NCBI RefSeq assembly: GCF_013375155.1
Contig: NZ_JABXOF010000002.1
Span: 248,001-312,000, forward strand
Source of the DNA: Serratia ureilytica
GTDB lineage: Bacteria > Pseudomonadota > Gammaproteobacteria > Enterobacterales > Enterobacteriaceae
Length of the DNA: 64,000 bases
Direction of reading: 5' to 3'
A program made the position numbers and the translations under genes. The notes beneath the pieces are model-generated. The model was given only the letters and a program-made list of their open reading frames with translations. It was not told the origin of the DNA and did not search any database. The stretch's first letter is position 1; every line of letters starts with the position of its first letter. Below are positions 52,292 to 60,857 of this stretch, one piece after another.

Positions 52292-52332
52292 TAACAAGGA
52301 ACTTTTGCCCGCAGACTTGCGGGCTTTTTTTT
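52292..52332 (+). repeat. attR: 41-bp direct repeat containing a terminator
   Basis: Identical to 18574-18614 over 41 bases, including the stem GCCCGCA/TGCGGGC and eight T. Beyond it the host sequence resumes with the cold-shock gene and its terminator on the minus strand. Confidence 0.93.
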
Positions 52333-52353
52333 ATGCGCCGTCAAATTGCAGGC

Positions 52354-52382
52354 ATAAAAAAACCCGCCTCGGCGGGTTTTAT
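52354..52382 (-). terminator. Terminator of the cold-shock gene
   Basis: On the minus strand AACCCGCC-GA-GGCGGGTT is followed by a run of seven T. It lies 22 bases after the cold-shock stop codon. Confidence 0.85.
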
Positions 52383-52403
52383 TCAATCAGCGGTAGACGC
52401 CAA

Positions 52404-52616
52404 TTAGATAGCGGTAACGTTAGCCGCAGATGGACCTTTCGCACCGTTCTCGATAGAGAACTGTACGTTCTGGCCTTCAGCCAGGGTCTTGAAGCCTTGA
52501 TCCTGGATAGCAGAGAAGTGTACGAATACGTCTTTGCTGCCGTCTGCTGGGGTGATGAAACCAAAACCTTTAGCTTCGTTGAACCACTTCACTTGACCTT
52601 TGATCATGTTGGACAT
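52404..52616 (-). CDS. CspE/CspC-type cold-shock protein
   Basis: The 70-residue product is a single cold-shock domain with the RNA-binding motifs KGFGFIT (RNP1) and VFVHFSAI (RNP2). It is closest to CspE/CspC, which act as RNA chaperones and antiterminators at normal temperature. The ribosome site is AAGGAAATTAGAC. The upstream gap is long and may carry a structured leader. Confidence 0.93.
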   Translation of the reverse strand: MSNMIKGQVKWFNEAKGFGFITPADGSKDVFVHFSAIQDQGFKTLAEGQNVQFSIENGAKGPSAANVTAI

Positions 52617-52991
52617 GTCTAATTTCCTTCAATAATAATGTTAGCCGCCATGGGCGAGATAGCCGGTCATCAGTTACTTATGGAGGCACTGGAAAGGAAA
52701 TTCGTCAGAGAAGGGCTATCCGGGATAACGCTTTAAATTTGAACTACTTTACTCAAAATGTCGTGCATAAATAGGTCTGTACCACAGGCCGACATCATTA
52801 ACTCACGAGCGAGCGGCAATAGCAACCTTTTTCGCCGTGCAGGGGCGTTAATCTCGGCTAAACGCACAGGATTTGACCCCGTCTGCCTACGGGATCGCCA
52901 GCTGAATCCCCATTACGCCGCAGGCAAATGATAGTAATTCTCGTTTTACTGTTTTATAGTTGCCCGGCGTAATCATCCAGGGAGACCCACC
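52617..52991. other. Long gap between the cold-shock gene and the next gene
   Basis: About 375 bases with no gene. The part next to the cold-shock gene is probably its long 5' leader, common in csp genes. A rightward promoter for the next gene is expected near 52935-52975 (TTTACTGTTTTATAGT); I see no other signal. Confidence 0.5.
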
Positions 52992-53369
52992 ATGCCGAGA
53001 TGGCTCACATTACCGGCCGCCAGCGCCGCCGCCCTGCTGGCCTTTGCCGCTTACAGCGCTCCGCTTGGCGCGCTGGAGCTGAATTATCAAGCCCCCGATC
53101 CCAGCGTCGCCCCTGCGCCCAAGCCGCCGACGTCGCCTGGGCCCGCGCCCAAGGCCGAGAAACCGCCGATCACTTGGGCAGAGGCGCGAGATAAAAACGG
53201 TTTTCGCGTCGACATCGAGTGCGATCATCCGGGCTGCAGCAAGCCGCGCACCAAACCTTATCCCGCGTATGACGGCCCGGTGAAGAAAACCGATCGCCGC
53301 CGCCAATCCGATCCTTATTCCACCAACCAGGATCCCGATTACAACATTCAGTTAGGCTATGAGTGGTAA
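52992..53369 (+). CDS. Secreted protein of unknown function (125 aa)
   Basis: The product has a signal peptide (MPRWLTLPAASAAALLAFAAYSAPLGA is hydrophobic up to about residue 27), a proline-rich linker, and a short C-terminal domain with two cysteines (IECDHPGCSKPR) and a final YNIQLGYEW, which could be an outer-membrane-like end. I do not recognise the family. GGGAGACCCACC precedes the ATG and a terminator follows the stop. Confidence 0.65.
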   Translation: MPRWLTLPAASAAALLAFAAYSAPLGALELNYQAPDPSVAPAPKPPTSPGPAPKAEKPPITWAEARDKNGFRVDIECDHPGCSKPRTKPYPAYDGPVKKTDRRRQSDPYSTNQDPDYNIQLGYEW

Positions 53370-53480
53370 TGACGCTTTCGGAGAATGCCTATACCTCACG
53401 CAATCACGGCCGCTTAGAATGGCGTCAGTTCACCACTCCTCCTGGTGTTGAACATGACAAGCTGTGTTGCAAATCTTTAT

Positions 53481-53506
53481 GCGCCTCCCTATAGGCGCTT
53501 TTTTTT
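53481..53506 (+). terminator. Rho-independent terminator
   Basis: GCGCCT-CCCTAT-AGGCGC followed by eight T, downstream of the secreted-protein gene. Confidence 0.88.
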
Positions 53507-53614
53507 GCCCTTCTCGCATCTCGCCTTTCCGATTACAGATTGGTCTCATTGCCCTGCAAAGTGATGAATGTCACAAATACGCCTCCTTGCCATTCTTATT
53601 CGGAGGTGATGTTC

Positions 53615-53731
53615 ATGGCCACAGGATCTCTTACCCTCCTGGCCGTCTTGGCCGGCATTGCGGGCTATGCGCTCTATAAACACTTCAAATCTCAGAAGAA
53701 AAGCGCATTCGTTCGCCCGCACGATCGGTAA
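53615..53731 (+). CDS. Small membrane protein (38 aa)
   Basis: This short gene has a strong ribosome site (CGGAGGTGATGTTC) before ATG 53615. The product has one hydrophobic helix (LTLLAVLAGIAGYALY, residues 6-21) and a basic tail. Longer upstream starts lack a site. The function is unknown. Confidence 0.55.
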   Translation: MATGSLTLLAVLAGIAGYALYKHFKSQKKSAFVRPHDR

Positions 53732-53877
53732 CCGACAACGCATTTTCACCGCAAAGGCGCGGCACGCCGCACGCCGCGCCTGCGGTTATCGTCATCCTTT
53801 CATCACAAAACTGTCACAATATGGCCATATGATGATTAGCGATTATCCGTTCTGGCTTAACACCAAGGATTTCGCCC

Positions 53878-54087
53878 ATGACCATAATTAAAGCTGCAAA
53901 CCACCAGGAAGCAGAAAAGCTCATCCGCGCCGGCACAGCCAAGAAAATTGAACTGGCTTACGACATCGGCAGCGACGATTTCTTCCAGCTTGCCAGCCTG
54001 TGGTGCGATAAAGGCGCCAAGATCTCCAAGGGAAAAGAACACTTTATCGTTTCATTGAAAGGGTTCCGCATCCCCCCTAACGATTGA
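53878..54087 (+). CDS. Small soluble protein of unknown function (69 aa)
   Basis: I do not recognise this 69-residue protein (MTIIKAANHQEAEKLIRAG...). It is soluble with mixed helix and strand. AAGGATTTCGCCC precedes the ATG. It stands alone. Confidence 0.6.
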   Translation: MTIIKAANHQEAEKLIRAGTAKKIELAYDIGSDDFFQLASLWCDKGAKISKGKEHFIVSLKGFRIPPND

Positions 54088-54244
54088 TGCCCAGCCGCCC
54101 ATCGCGGCGGCGTCTCCTCCTCATTCCTCGCAAAACCGCTCTATTCGACCACGCGCACCTCATTCGATTTCGCTAAGCTAACAGCAGACTTTATTGTGGA
54201 CGCGCCACCTGATAACCGCGTCCGCCACGATGAGGAGAGTAACC

Positions 54245-55252
54245 ATGTCAACGAATGCACCGCTGCCCGACACGATGAAAGCGATTGAGATCAGCCAACC
54301 CGGCGCCCCCGAGGTTCTGGTCGTCGCCGAACGTCCGGTGCCGGTTCCGCAAGCGGGCCAACTTCTGGTGAAAATCGCCGCCGCCGGCGTTAACCGCCCC
54401 GACGTGCTGCAACGTCAGGGGAACTATGCGCCACCGCCCGGCGCCTCGGATATTCCCGGCCTCGAAATTGCCGGCGAAGTGGTAGCCATCGGTGAAGGCG
54501 TGACCCGCTTCGCAATCGGCGATCGGGTTTGCGCCCTCATCGCCGGTGGTGGCTATGCGCAATACTGCGCCGTGCATGAAAGTAATGCGCTGCCGGTTCC
54601 GGCGGGCCTGAGCCTGACCGAGGCCGCCGCGCTGCCGGAAACCTTCTTTACCGTCTGGGTCAACGTGTTCCAACGCGGTCACCTCAAAGCCGGCGAGACC
54701 GTGTTGATCCACGGCGGCACCTCGGGTATCGGCACGGTCGCCACCATGCTGGCGAAAGCCTTCTGCGCCCAGGTGATCACCACCGTCGGTTCAGAAGAGA
54801 AGCGTCAGGCGAGCCTGGCGCTGGGCGCCGACGTGGCGATTAATTACCGCAACGAAGACTTTGTCGCCCGCACCAAAGACGCCACTAACGGCAAAGGCGC
54901 CGACGTGATCGTCGATCTGATCGCCGGCGACTATGTGGCCAAGAACTATCAGGCCGCAGCGATGGAAGGCCGTATCGTGCAAATCGGCACGCAAAACGGC
55001 GTGGTAAAAGAGCTCAACCTGATGCCGCTGCTCTTGAAACGCTTGACCCATACCGGTTCGACGCTGCGTTCGCGCAGCGTCGCGGACAAAGCGCAGATTG
55101 CCGCCGAGCTGCACGAGAAAGTTTGGCCGCTGCTGGAGCGCGGCGTGCTGAAACCGCAAATCTTTAAAACCTTCCCGCTTGAAGAGGCGGCCGCTGCGCA
55201 TGCGCTGATGGAATCCAGCGAGCACATCGGCAAAATCATGCTGACGTTCTGA
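54245..55252 (+). CDS. NAD(P)H-quinone oxidoreductase, zeta-crystallin/PIG3 type
   Basis: A 335-residue medium-chain dehydrogenase without the zinc ligands. NRPDVLQRQGNYAPPPGAS (about 48-66) and the nucleotide-binding HGGTSGIGTVATMLAKA (about 157-173) fit the PIG3/quinone reductase branch, which reduces quinones with NADPH. ATG 54245 follows GAGGAGAGTAACC; the upstream frame from 54194 has no such site. Confidence 0.9.
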   Translation: MSTNAPLPDTMKAIEISQPGAPEVLVVAERPVPVPQAGQLLVKIAAAGVNRPDVLQRQGNYAPPPGASDIPGLEIAGEVVAIGEGVTRFAIGDRVCALIAGGGYAQYCAVHESNALPVPAGLSLTEAAALPETFFTVWVNVFQRGHLKAGETVLIHGGTSGIGTVATMLAKAFCAQVITTVGSEEKRQASLALGADVAINYRNEDFVARTKDATNGKGADVIVDLIAGDYVAKNYQAAAMEGRIVQIGTQNGVVKELNLMPLLLKRLTHTGSTLRSRSVADKAQIAAELHEKVWPLLERGVLKPQIFKTFPLEEAAAAHALMESSEHIGKIMLTF

Positions 55253-55259
55253 GACCTTT

Positions 55260-55280
55260 CCCCGCAGCGGGGCTGCGGGG
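55260..55280 (+). terminator. Hairpin after the quinone reductase gene
   Basis: CCCCGCAG-CGGGG-CTGCGGGG is a perfect 8-bp stem just after the stop. The following ACATTT is a weak T-tract. It lies between two convergent genes. Confidence 0.6.
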
Positions 55281-55295
55281 ACATTTATGCCGCAT

Positions 55296-56348
55296 TCAGG
55301 GAATGATGCGGCGACGACGGAATGCATCGAACAGCGAGAAAAACATGGCTTCGGTTTCGACAAACTGATGGAAACCGAAACGCCGCGCCTTGCTGCCGTC
55401 CGCGAACATGTCGTAGTCCCAGGAAAAGACGAAATCGGCGAAACGCCAGCCGGCCACCGCCCGGTAATCGGGCTCGGTCAAGGAGTGCCGTTGCGCCAGC
55501 TCGCGCCACAGCGGTGCTTTGTCCGCCATCATGTTTTCCAGCGTCATCGGCAACGGCGACGCACATTCCAGCCCGAAGTACGCGGCGATTTTCGGCCACA
55601 TTTCGCTCCAGCGAAACAGATCGCCGTTGTTGATGTTAAACGCCTGATTGGCTGCCGCAGGTTCGGTCGCCGCCCAGAGCGTGGCGCGCGCCAGCAGTCC
55701 GGCGTCGGTCATTTCCAACAGGCTGTGGTAAGCGCCCGGCTTCCCGGGAAAGCGCAGCGGCAGCCCGAGCGCTTTACTGATCGAGGCGTAAACCGCGATG
55801 CTTAACGCCAGATTCATCGGGTTGCCGAGCGAGAAGCCCCCCACGACGCTCGGGCGAATGGCGCTCCAACGCCAGCGCTTGCCTGTTTGGCACTGCTCCA
55901 GATACTGCTGCTGCGCCACGTTAAACTCCGGCGGCATATGCCCGGCATCGCTTTCACGCGCCGGCGTTTTAAACGGCCCCAAATGCGCGCCATAAACTTT
56001 ATAGCCCTGCATCAGGCTGATATGTTCCAACGCCGGCGCAATCGGCTCCAGCCCTTCGACAACGTGTTGCAACATTTGCAGGTTCGGCGCCACCAGCCCC
56101 GCCCAATCCGGAGCATCTTGATAGGCGGCATAGAAAACGTGGCTAATCGCGCTCAGCGGACGCAGCGCGTCCCGCGTCGCCGCCGCATCCAGCAGGTCAA
56201 CCTGCAGGTGGCGCACCCCAGGCGCCGGTTCGCCGCCCCGGCGCGAAACGCCCACCACTTGCCAACCTTGGTCAATCAGCTCCTCAATCAATCGGCGCCC
56301 AATCACGCCATTGGCGCCGATCACCAGCGCCTGTCGCTTTGCGTTCAT
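55296..56348 (-). CDS. PRISE-type SDR oxidoreductase
   Basis: The 350-residue extended short-chain dehydrogenase has the NADP site GANGVIGRRLIEEL (about 12-25) and the PRISE marks SLMQGYKVYGAHLGPFKTP (about 111-129) and IRPSVVGG. PRISE enzymes (progesterone 5-beta-reductase/iridoid synthase-like) reduce activated C=C bonds of enones. The substrate here is unknown. It is divergent from a LysR gene across repeats that may be the regulator site. Confidence 0.85.
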   Translation of the reverse strand: MNAKRQALVIGANGVIGRRLIEELIDQGWQVVGVSRRGGEPAPGVRHLQVDLLDAAATRDALRPLSAISHVFYAAYQDAPDWAGLVAPNLQMLQHVVEGLEPIAPALEHISLMQGYKVYGAHLGPFKTPARESDAGHMPPEFNVAQQQYLEQCQTGKRWRWSAIRPSVVGGFSLGNPMNLALSIAVYASISKALGLPLRFPGKPGAYHSLLEMTDAGLLARATLWAATEPAAANQAFNINNGDLFRWSEMWPKIAAYFGLECASPLPMTLENMMADKAPLWRELAQRHSLTEPDYRAVAGWRFADFVFSWDYDMFADGSKARRFGFHQFVETEAMFFSLFDAFRRRRIIP

Positions 56349-56362
56349 TTTGTCACCCCTCG

Positions 56363-56399
56363 GATTATCGATACCCTGAGTGTTATTGATTAGCGATAC
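56363..56399. promoter_or_regulatory. Direct 12-bp repeats in the SDR/LysR gap
   Basis: GATTATCGATAC (56363-56374) and GATTAGCGATAC (56388-56399) differ at one base and start 25 bp apart, about two and a half helix turns. They lie between the divergent SDR and LysR genes, where the LysR protein would bind. The first also contains the palindrome TATCGATA. Confidence 0.55.
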
Positions 56400-56458
56400 T
56401 TGCGGTAGATGAGGGTTTCCACTAACACTAATAAGAAATATCTATAGGCAAAATCGAC

Positions 56459-57391
56459 ATGGATAAGCTGAACGCAATGAAAACCTTTATGCGGGTGGCG
56501 GAGCTGGGCAGCCTGTCGGCCGCCGCGCGCGATCTGCGTTTGACGCAGCCGGCGGTCAGTCAGCAAATCGCCGGTCTGGAACAGCAGTTGGGGGCGCAGC
56601 TGCTGTTTCGCAGCACGCGGGCGGTCACCCTGACGGAGGCCGGCAATGATTACTATCAGCGCCTCAAACCGATTATGGCGGCGGTCGACGAAGCGGAAGA
56701 GGCGTTGCACGGCCAGCACCACCAGCTGCAGGGCAATTTGCGCCTGCATGCGCCGACCGGATTCGGACAACGGCATATCACCCCTTTGGCCATCGCGTTC
56801 CAAAAACGTCATCCGGATCTCACCATCGAGCTGCTGCTGGACGATCGCCGCGCCGACGTCATCGGCGAAGGCATCGACGTGGCGCTGCGCTTCGGCGAAT
56901 TGCACGCGCCCGGCATGGTGGCGAAACGGTTGGGTGAGCTGCAACGCCTGCTGGTCGCGTCGCCGGCCTATCTGGCCAGGCATGGCGCCCCTCGTTCGCC
57001 GGCGGATCTGGTGAAACATGCGCACATTCGCTACAGCGGCCTAAACGATGGCGATACGCTCACCCTGCTCGGCCCCCACGGCGCCGAGATGGTCGCGCTG
57101 CGACCCACGTTTCGCGCCAACAATACCTTATCGCTGCTGGCGGCCATCGAGGCCGGGGCCGGCATCGGTGGCGCTCAGCGGCCGCTGATCGGCGAACAGC
57201 TGGCGACGGGGGCGCTGGTTCCCGTCTTGCCGGAATACCGCTACCCGCCCATGGCGCTGCATGCGGTCTATCCCGCTTTACGTTTTATTCCGCAGAAAGT
57301 GCGCGCCTGGGTGGCGCATTTGCAACAGGCGTTGACGGCGATCGAGGGAATTAGCGGAGTGAATGCCCCCGGCCAGACGCCGGGAGCATAA
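56459..57391 (+). CDS. LysR-family regulator
   Basis: The 310-residue protein has a LysR winged helix at residues 1-60 (MDKLNAMKTFMRVAELGSLS; LTQPAVSQQIAGLEQQLG) and an effector domain of the common CrgA/DsdC-like branch (LRLHAPTGFGQRHITPL). It is divergent from the PRISE-type gene, its likely target. The effector may be an electrophilic enone or quinone, given that gene and the nearby quinone reductase; that is inference. Confidence 0.88.
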   Translation: MDKLNAMKTFMRVAELGSLSAAARDLRLTQPAVSQQIAGLEQQLGAQLLFRSTRAVTLTEAGNDYYQRLKPIMAAVDEAEEALHGQHHQLQGNLRLHAPTGFGQRHITPLAIAFQKRHPDLTIELLLDDRRADVIGEGIDVALRFGELHAPGMVAKRLGELQRLLVASPAYLARHGAPRSPADLVKHAHIRYSGLNDGDTLTLLGPHGAEMVALRPTFRANNTLSLLAAIEAGAGIGGAQRPLIGEQLATGALVPVLPEYRYPPMALHAVYPALRFIPQKVRAWVAHLQQALTAIEGISGVNAPGQTPGA

Positions 57392-57394
57392 TCA

Positions 57395-57784
57395 TTATTT
57401 GAACAGTTTGCCGACCATGTCACCCAGTTCATTGCTGTCTTGCTGCACTTCACCGTTTGGCGAAGCGGCATCCGCTACCGTCGGCAAGAACTGTGCAATG
57501 GTGCTGGACGCCTGGGCCGGATCGACGCCCAGCTTTTCAGCCAATTGATTGATCGCATCGCTGCCCAACGCCTGCTGCACATGATCGCCGGTAATCGGCT
57601 GGTTTTCGCCGTTACCGAGCCAGGAACCGACGATATCGCCGAACTGCCCCTGGCGGAACTTGTCCAAAATGGCCTGCAGGCCGCCTTGTTGCTCGACCCA
57701 CTGCATAATGGCGATGTAGTCGATGCCTTTGCCGTTGGCGCCGCCGCCCAGAATGTTACCCAATACGCTATCGAACAGACCCAT
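57395..57784 (-). CDS. YidB-family (DUF937) protein
   Basis: The 129-residue product matches the YidB/DUF937 family: MGLFDSVLGNILGGG start, QWVEQQGGLQAILDKFRQGQ-like text, and SWLGNGENQPITGDHVQQALG. The function is unknown; such proteins are soluble and stress-linked in some species. The gene is convergent with the LysR gene with a 3-base gap. Confidence 0.9.
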   Translation of the reverse strand: MGLFDSVLGNILGGGANGKGIDYIAIMQWVEQQGGLQAILDKFRQGQFGDIVGSWLGNGENQPITGDHVQQALGSDAINQLAEKLGVDPAQASSTIAQFLPTVADAASPNGEVQQDSNELGDMVGKLFK

Positions 57785-57879
57785 GATATTCCCCTTTCAG
57801 CCGCTGCGGCCCGTGCCGCACAGCCGGATTGATTTCACGAAAAAGGGCCGCCGCGGCGACCCTGTTGAGCAACGGCTGC

Positions 57880-58128
57880 TTAGCCTTTGATCTTCCTGTA
57901 GACAAAAAGCACCACCAGGGCACCGATGACCGCCACCACGAAGCTGCCCAGGTTAAAACCGTCAACGCGCCCCATACCGAAGAAGGTGCTGATATAGCCG
58001 CCGACGACGGCGCCCACGATCCCCAGTATAACGGTAACAATAAAGCCGCCGCCGTCTTTGCCCGGCATAATCCATTTAGCCAGGATACCGGCGATTAAAC
58101 CAAAAATGATCCAGGAAATGATGCCCAT
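57880..58128 (-). CDS. GlsB/YeaQ/YmgE-family membrane protein
   Basis: The 82-residue product has three hydrophobic helices and the family text GIISWIIFGLIAGILAKWIMPG and GIVGAVVGGYISTFFG. These are small inner-membrane proteins induced by general stress. ATG 58128 follows GGGAGAGTAAAA. It is likely in one unit with the DUF883 gene just upstream. Confidence 0.92.
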   Translation of the reverse strand: MGIISWIIFGLIAGILAKWIMPGKDGGGFIVTVILGIVGAVVGGYISTFFGMGRVDGFNLGSFVVAVIGALVVLFVYRKIKG

Positions 58129-58139
58129 TTTTACTCTCC

Positions 58140-58340
58140 CTATTGCCTTTTGCCTAACAGAAATCCTATTACCAGGCCCACGACGGCGCCGGCGCCTACC
58201 CCTGCCCAAGGGTTATCCTTGATGCAGGCACATGATTGCTCGAGCGCTGCCTTTACGCCGCTGCGCACTTCGCAGGCGGTGGTTTTAACGTAGTCGCTCG
58301 GTTGCTCAACACCGCTTAGATCGTCATTTTCATATGACAT
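58140..58340 (-). CDS. ElaB/YqjD/DUF883-like protein
   Basis: The 66-residue product has a short helical N-terminus and a C-terminal membrane anchor with NPWAGVGAGAVVGLVIGFLL, the mark of the ElaB/YqjD family, whose E. coli members tether ribosomes to the inner membrane in stationary phase. It is shorter than E. coli YqjD (about 100). It precedes the YeaQ-like gene by 11 bases. Confidence 0.85.
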   Translation of the reverse strand: MSYENDDLSGVEQPSDYVKTTACEVRSGVKAALEQSCACIKDNPWAGVGAGAVVGLVIGFLLGKRQ

Positions 58341-58618
58341 GTCAAATCCTTACAGACCCGCCCTCTGAGAACTTCGTCACCTGTTTCACGTCCGGCGCTG
58401 CCCGTTCCGCGATCTTGCTCTGGACACTCTGCCCACAGCCGTTCAAGACGGGGCGTACGGCGACAAACGCACAACATCACACTATGACTATAGTAAAAAA
58501 TCAGCGGTTTACCCATTTCCGTCCGTCTGAATTTCACCGCGTCAAAAGCGATCGCATTTCATCCCATTGTCATCTGGGCAGGCTAAACTTTAAACACAGC
58601 CTCCTGGAGGAAACGCCG

Positions 58619-58708
58619 ATGTTCAATGCCCCTTTTGTCCTGATTCTCGCGCTGCTGTATGCGCTGGCGGCCGTTTGGGACGGTTCCGCCGCGCTGCTGT
58701 TTCTCTAA
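58619..58708 (+). CDS. Very small membrane protein (29 aa)
   Basis: This 29-residue ORF has a strong ribosome site (CTGGAGGAAACGCCG) and codes for a mostly hydrophobic peptide (MFNAPFVLILALLYALAAVW...). It is too short for most gene finders. The good site and membrane helix support a real small protein. The function is unknown. Confidence 0.5.
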   Translation: MFNAPFVLILALLYALAAVWDGSAALLFL

Positions 58709-58970
58709 GGTTACATAGTGGTTGTCACTTTTGCGATGCGCTGAATTGTGTCCTTATTTTTCAATGTCGCCAGCCGGTTGAAATAGCGGTGAATATCCGC
58801 CCTTCCCTCGGTAAAAATCTCATTTCGTTCCGTTTTCCGTCTGCGCTTAAATAAAGCGTAAAAAAAAAAGCATGAATGGAAAACCCGGTCTCACAAAAAA
58901 TGCTCTATCATTTCGCCCATAACAATTTGGGTTAAGGTCCCATTGCGAAATTAAAGGAAGAACAGAAAAA
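58709..58970. other. Non-coding gap upstream of the acyltransferase
   Basis: About 260 bases with no gene. It is AT-rich near 58850-58880 and probably holds the promoter of the acyltransferase gene; I see no clear operator. Confidence 0.4.
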
Positions 58971-59891
58971 ATGATTTTAAACCAACGCTTTGAGCGCGAA
59001 TTCTTGCGCCCTCGTTATTGGTTGCTGTGGATAGGGCTGGGAATACTCTATCTATTGGTGTTATTGCCCTATCCGCTCATTTATCGGCTTGGACACGGCC
59101 TTGGCAGAATCGCCATGCCCCTGATGAAACGCCGGGTAAAAATAGCGCGCCGTAATTTAGAACTCTGTTTCCCTGAGATGCCCGCCGCCGAACGAGAGGC
59201 GCTGATTGTCAAAAATTTTGAGTCCGTCGGCATGGGCCTGTTCGAAGTCGGCATGGCCTGGTTCTGGCCTGACTGGCGCATCGCCCGTTGGTTTAAGGTG
59301 AGCGGCATGGAAAACATGCAGTTGGCGCGTCAGAACGGGAAAGGCGTGCTGCTGATCGGCCTGCATTTCCTCACTCTGGAGCTGGGCGCGCGCATCTTCG
59401 GCATGCAAAACCCCGGCATCGGCGTACACCGCCCGCACAATAACAAGCTGATGGAATGGGTGCAGACCTGGGGCCGGCTGCGCTCGAATAAATTCATGAT
59501 CGATCGTAAAGATATCAAAGGCATGATCCGCAACCTGAAGCAGGGTGAAATCCTGTGGTACGCGCCGGACCACGATTACGGCCCGCAAAGCAGCGTGTTC
59601 GCACCGTTCTTCGCCGTGGAAAACGCCGCCACGACGACCGGCACCTATATCCTGGCGCGTATGGGGCGGCCGTCGATCGTGCCATTCGTGCCGCGCCGCC
59701 TGCCGAATGCCTGCGGCTACGAGCTGATCGTGCAGCCGCCGCTGACGGACTTCCCGCTGGACGATGAAACGCGCGCGGCGGCCATGATGAACCGCGTGGT
59801 GGAAGAACAGGTGCTGCTGGCGCCCGATCAATACATGTGGTTGCACCGCCGCTTTAAAACCCGCCCACCCGGCGAACCTTCGCTGTATTAA
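58971..59891 (+). CDS. Lipid A late acyltransferase LpxL/LpxP type
   Basis: The 306-residue inner-membrane enzyme adds a secondary acyl chain to Kdo2-lipid IVA. It has the HX4E motif HFLTLE (His about 132), an N-terminal membrane helix ([16 protein letters not shown]), and [11 protein letters not shown]. Its text is mixed: DRKDIKGMI and [13 protein letters not shown] are like LpxL (lauroyl), while [14 protein letters not shown]-type text and the GEPSLY end are like LpxP (palmitoleoyl). I therefore leave the chain unassigned. Confidence 0.9.
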   Translation: MILNQRFEREFLRPRYWLLWIGLGILYLLVLLPYPLIYRLGHGLGRIAMPLMKRRVKIARRNLELCFPEMPAAEREALIVKNFESVGMGLFEVGMAWFWPDWRIARWFKVSGMENMQLARQNGKGVLLIGLHFLTLELGARIFGMQNPGIGVHRPHNNKLMEWVQTWGRLRSNKFMIDRKDIKGMIRNLKQGEILWYAPDHDYGPQSSVFAPFFAVENAATTTGTYILARMGRPSIVPFVPRRLPNACGYELIVQPPLTDFPLDDETRAAAMMNRVVEEQVLLAPDQYMWLHRRFKTRPPGEPSLY

Positions 59892-59899
59892 CCGCCTTC

Positions 59900-59933
59900 G
59901 CGCCTTCGCCCGCCCTGCCGGCGGCGAAGGCGC
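59900..59933. terminator. Long GC-rich hairpin after the acyltransferase gene
   Basis: GCGCCTTCGCC (59900-59910) and GGCGAAGGCGC (59923-59933) are perfect 11-bp complements. No T-tract follows, so it may serve as an mRNA 3' stabiliser or a Rho-linked end. Confidence 0.5.
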
Positions 59934-60067
59934 TCACCTCGCACGAGCATTCTACGTCAGGGGGACTACACTAATAAGTCACCGACGGCAATTATTGCCG
60001 CCAGCAATCATTTCTTCCCGCCCGAGGGCCGGTCGTTGCCTGTCGGGCCACAACCGAGGTCAATGTC

Positions 60068-60487
60068 ATGCTGGTACAACCCTATTTGTTCTTCAGCGGT
60101 AACTGTGAGCAAGCGATTAACTTCTATGTACAGCAGTTGAATGCCAAAATTGAAATGGTCATGCGCTTTAAAGACATGCCCGAAGAAGCCCGCCAAGGCG
60201 GGCCGCAGGACGTCAATCCTGAAGCGATCATGCATGCGCGTCTGCTGATTGGCGACGGCGTGCTGATGGCCTCCGACGGCTGTCCGCAGGATGACAGCGG
60301 CGGCGCTTCCCACAAAGGCTTCTCGCTGTCGCTGAACCCCAGCGACGCGGAACAAGGACGCAAACTGTTCGATAAGCTGGCGCAGGGCGGCCAGGTGACG
60401 ATGCCTTATCAAGCCACCTTCTGGGCCAAAGGCTTCGGCATGCTGACCGACAAATTCGGCGTCAACTGGATGATCAACGTCGAATAA
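60068..60487 (+). CDS. VOC-superfamily protein, YjdN/PhnB-like
   Basis: The 139-residue product has the paired beta-alpha-beta modules of the VOC fold: VQPYLFFSGNCEQAINFYVQQL at the start, LLIGDGVLMASDGCP in the middle and GMLTDKFGVNWMI at the end. This is the YjdN/PhnB-like group, often of unknown substrate. No full set of metal ligands is clear. Confidence 0.88.
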   Translation: MLVQPYLFFSGNCEQAINFYVQQLNAKIEMVMRFKDMPEEARQGGPQDVNPEAIMHARLLIGDGVLMASDGCPQDDSGGASHKGFSLSLNPSDAEQGRKLFDKLAQGGQVTMPYQATFWAKGFGMLTDKFGVNWMINVE

Positions 60488-60502
60488 CCCCGCATGGCGC
60501 CG

Positions 60503-60697
60503 CTAGCTGTAGCGGTGCCAGTCATACGCCGCTTTGGCGAACAGCGCGAACAACACCGTCAACAGCGCCAGCCCCAACCGCCAGTAAGGCGACCGTCGCC
60601 GCCGCCAGGCGAAGAACATCATCACCGCCAGCGCCCCCAGCGTGAGGGGGTAATACACCGCCAGCGTCAGTAAAGCGATAATGATGTAATCCGACAT
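60503..60697 (-). CDS. Small membrane protein (64 aa)
   Basis: The product has two hydrophobic helices (about 4-30 and 40-57) split by a basic loop (AWRRRRSPYWR), so it is a two-pass inner-membrane protein. AAAAGAGCC precedes the ATG. Family unknown. Confidence 0.6.
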   Translation of the reverse strand: MSDYIIIALLTLAVYYPLTLGALAVMMFFAWRRRRSPYWRLGLALLTVLFALFAKAAYDWHRYS

Positions 60698-60857
60698 GGC
60701 TCTTTTACTCCTTCGCGTTCATACCGCCGCAAATGCGGGGTGCGAGGCGCCTTTCTCCCTATCGCCACGTTAAGGGCTAGAGGTCTGGCGCATTTATGCA
60801 TAAAATATAAGATTGCTCTTAACTCAAATTGAATAGTAATCAAACAACAAGGGTGAC

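Larger units (their letters stand above)
18574..52332. mobile_element. P2-family prophage, apparently complete
   Basis: The element is bounded by identical 41-bp repeats and carries, in order, integrase, repressor, Cox-like gene, early genes, replication endonuclease, Ogr, portal, terminase, scaffold, capsid, head completion, sheath, tube, lysis genes, tape measure, baseplate, fibre and hub. No key gene is broken, so it may be inducible. Integrase and repressor resemble P2; the tail block is of the HP1/K139 kind. Total length between equal points of the two repeats is 33,718 bp. Confidence 0.95.
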
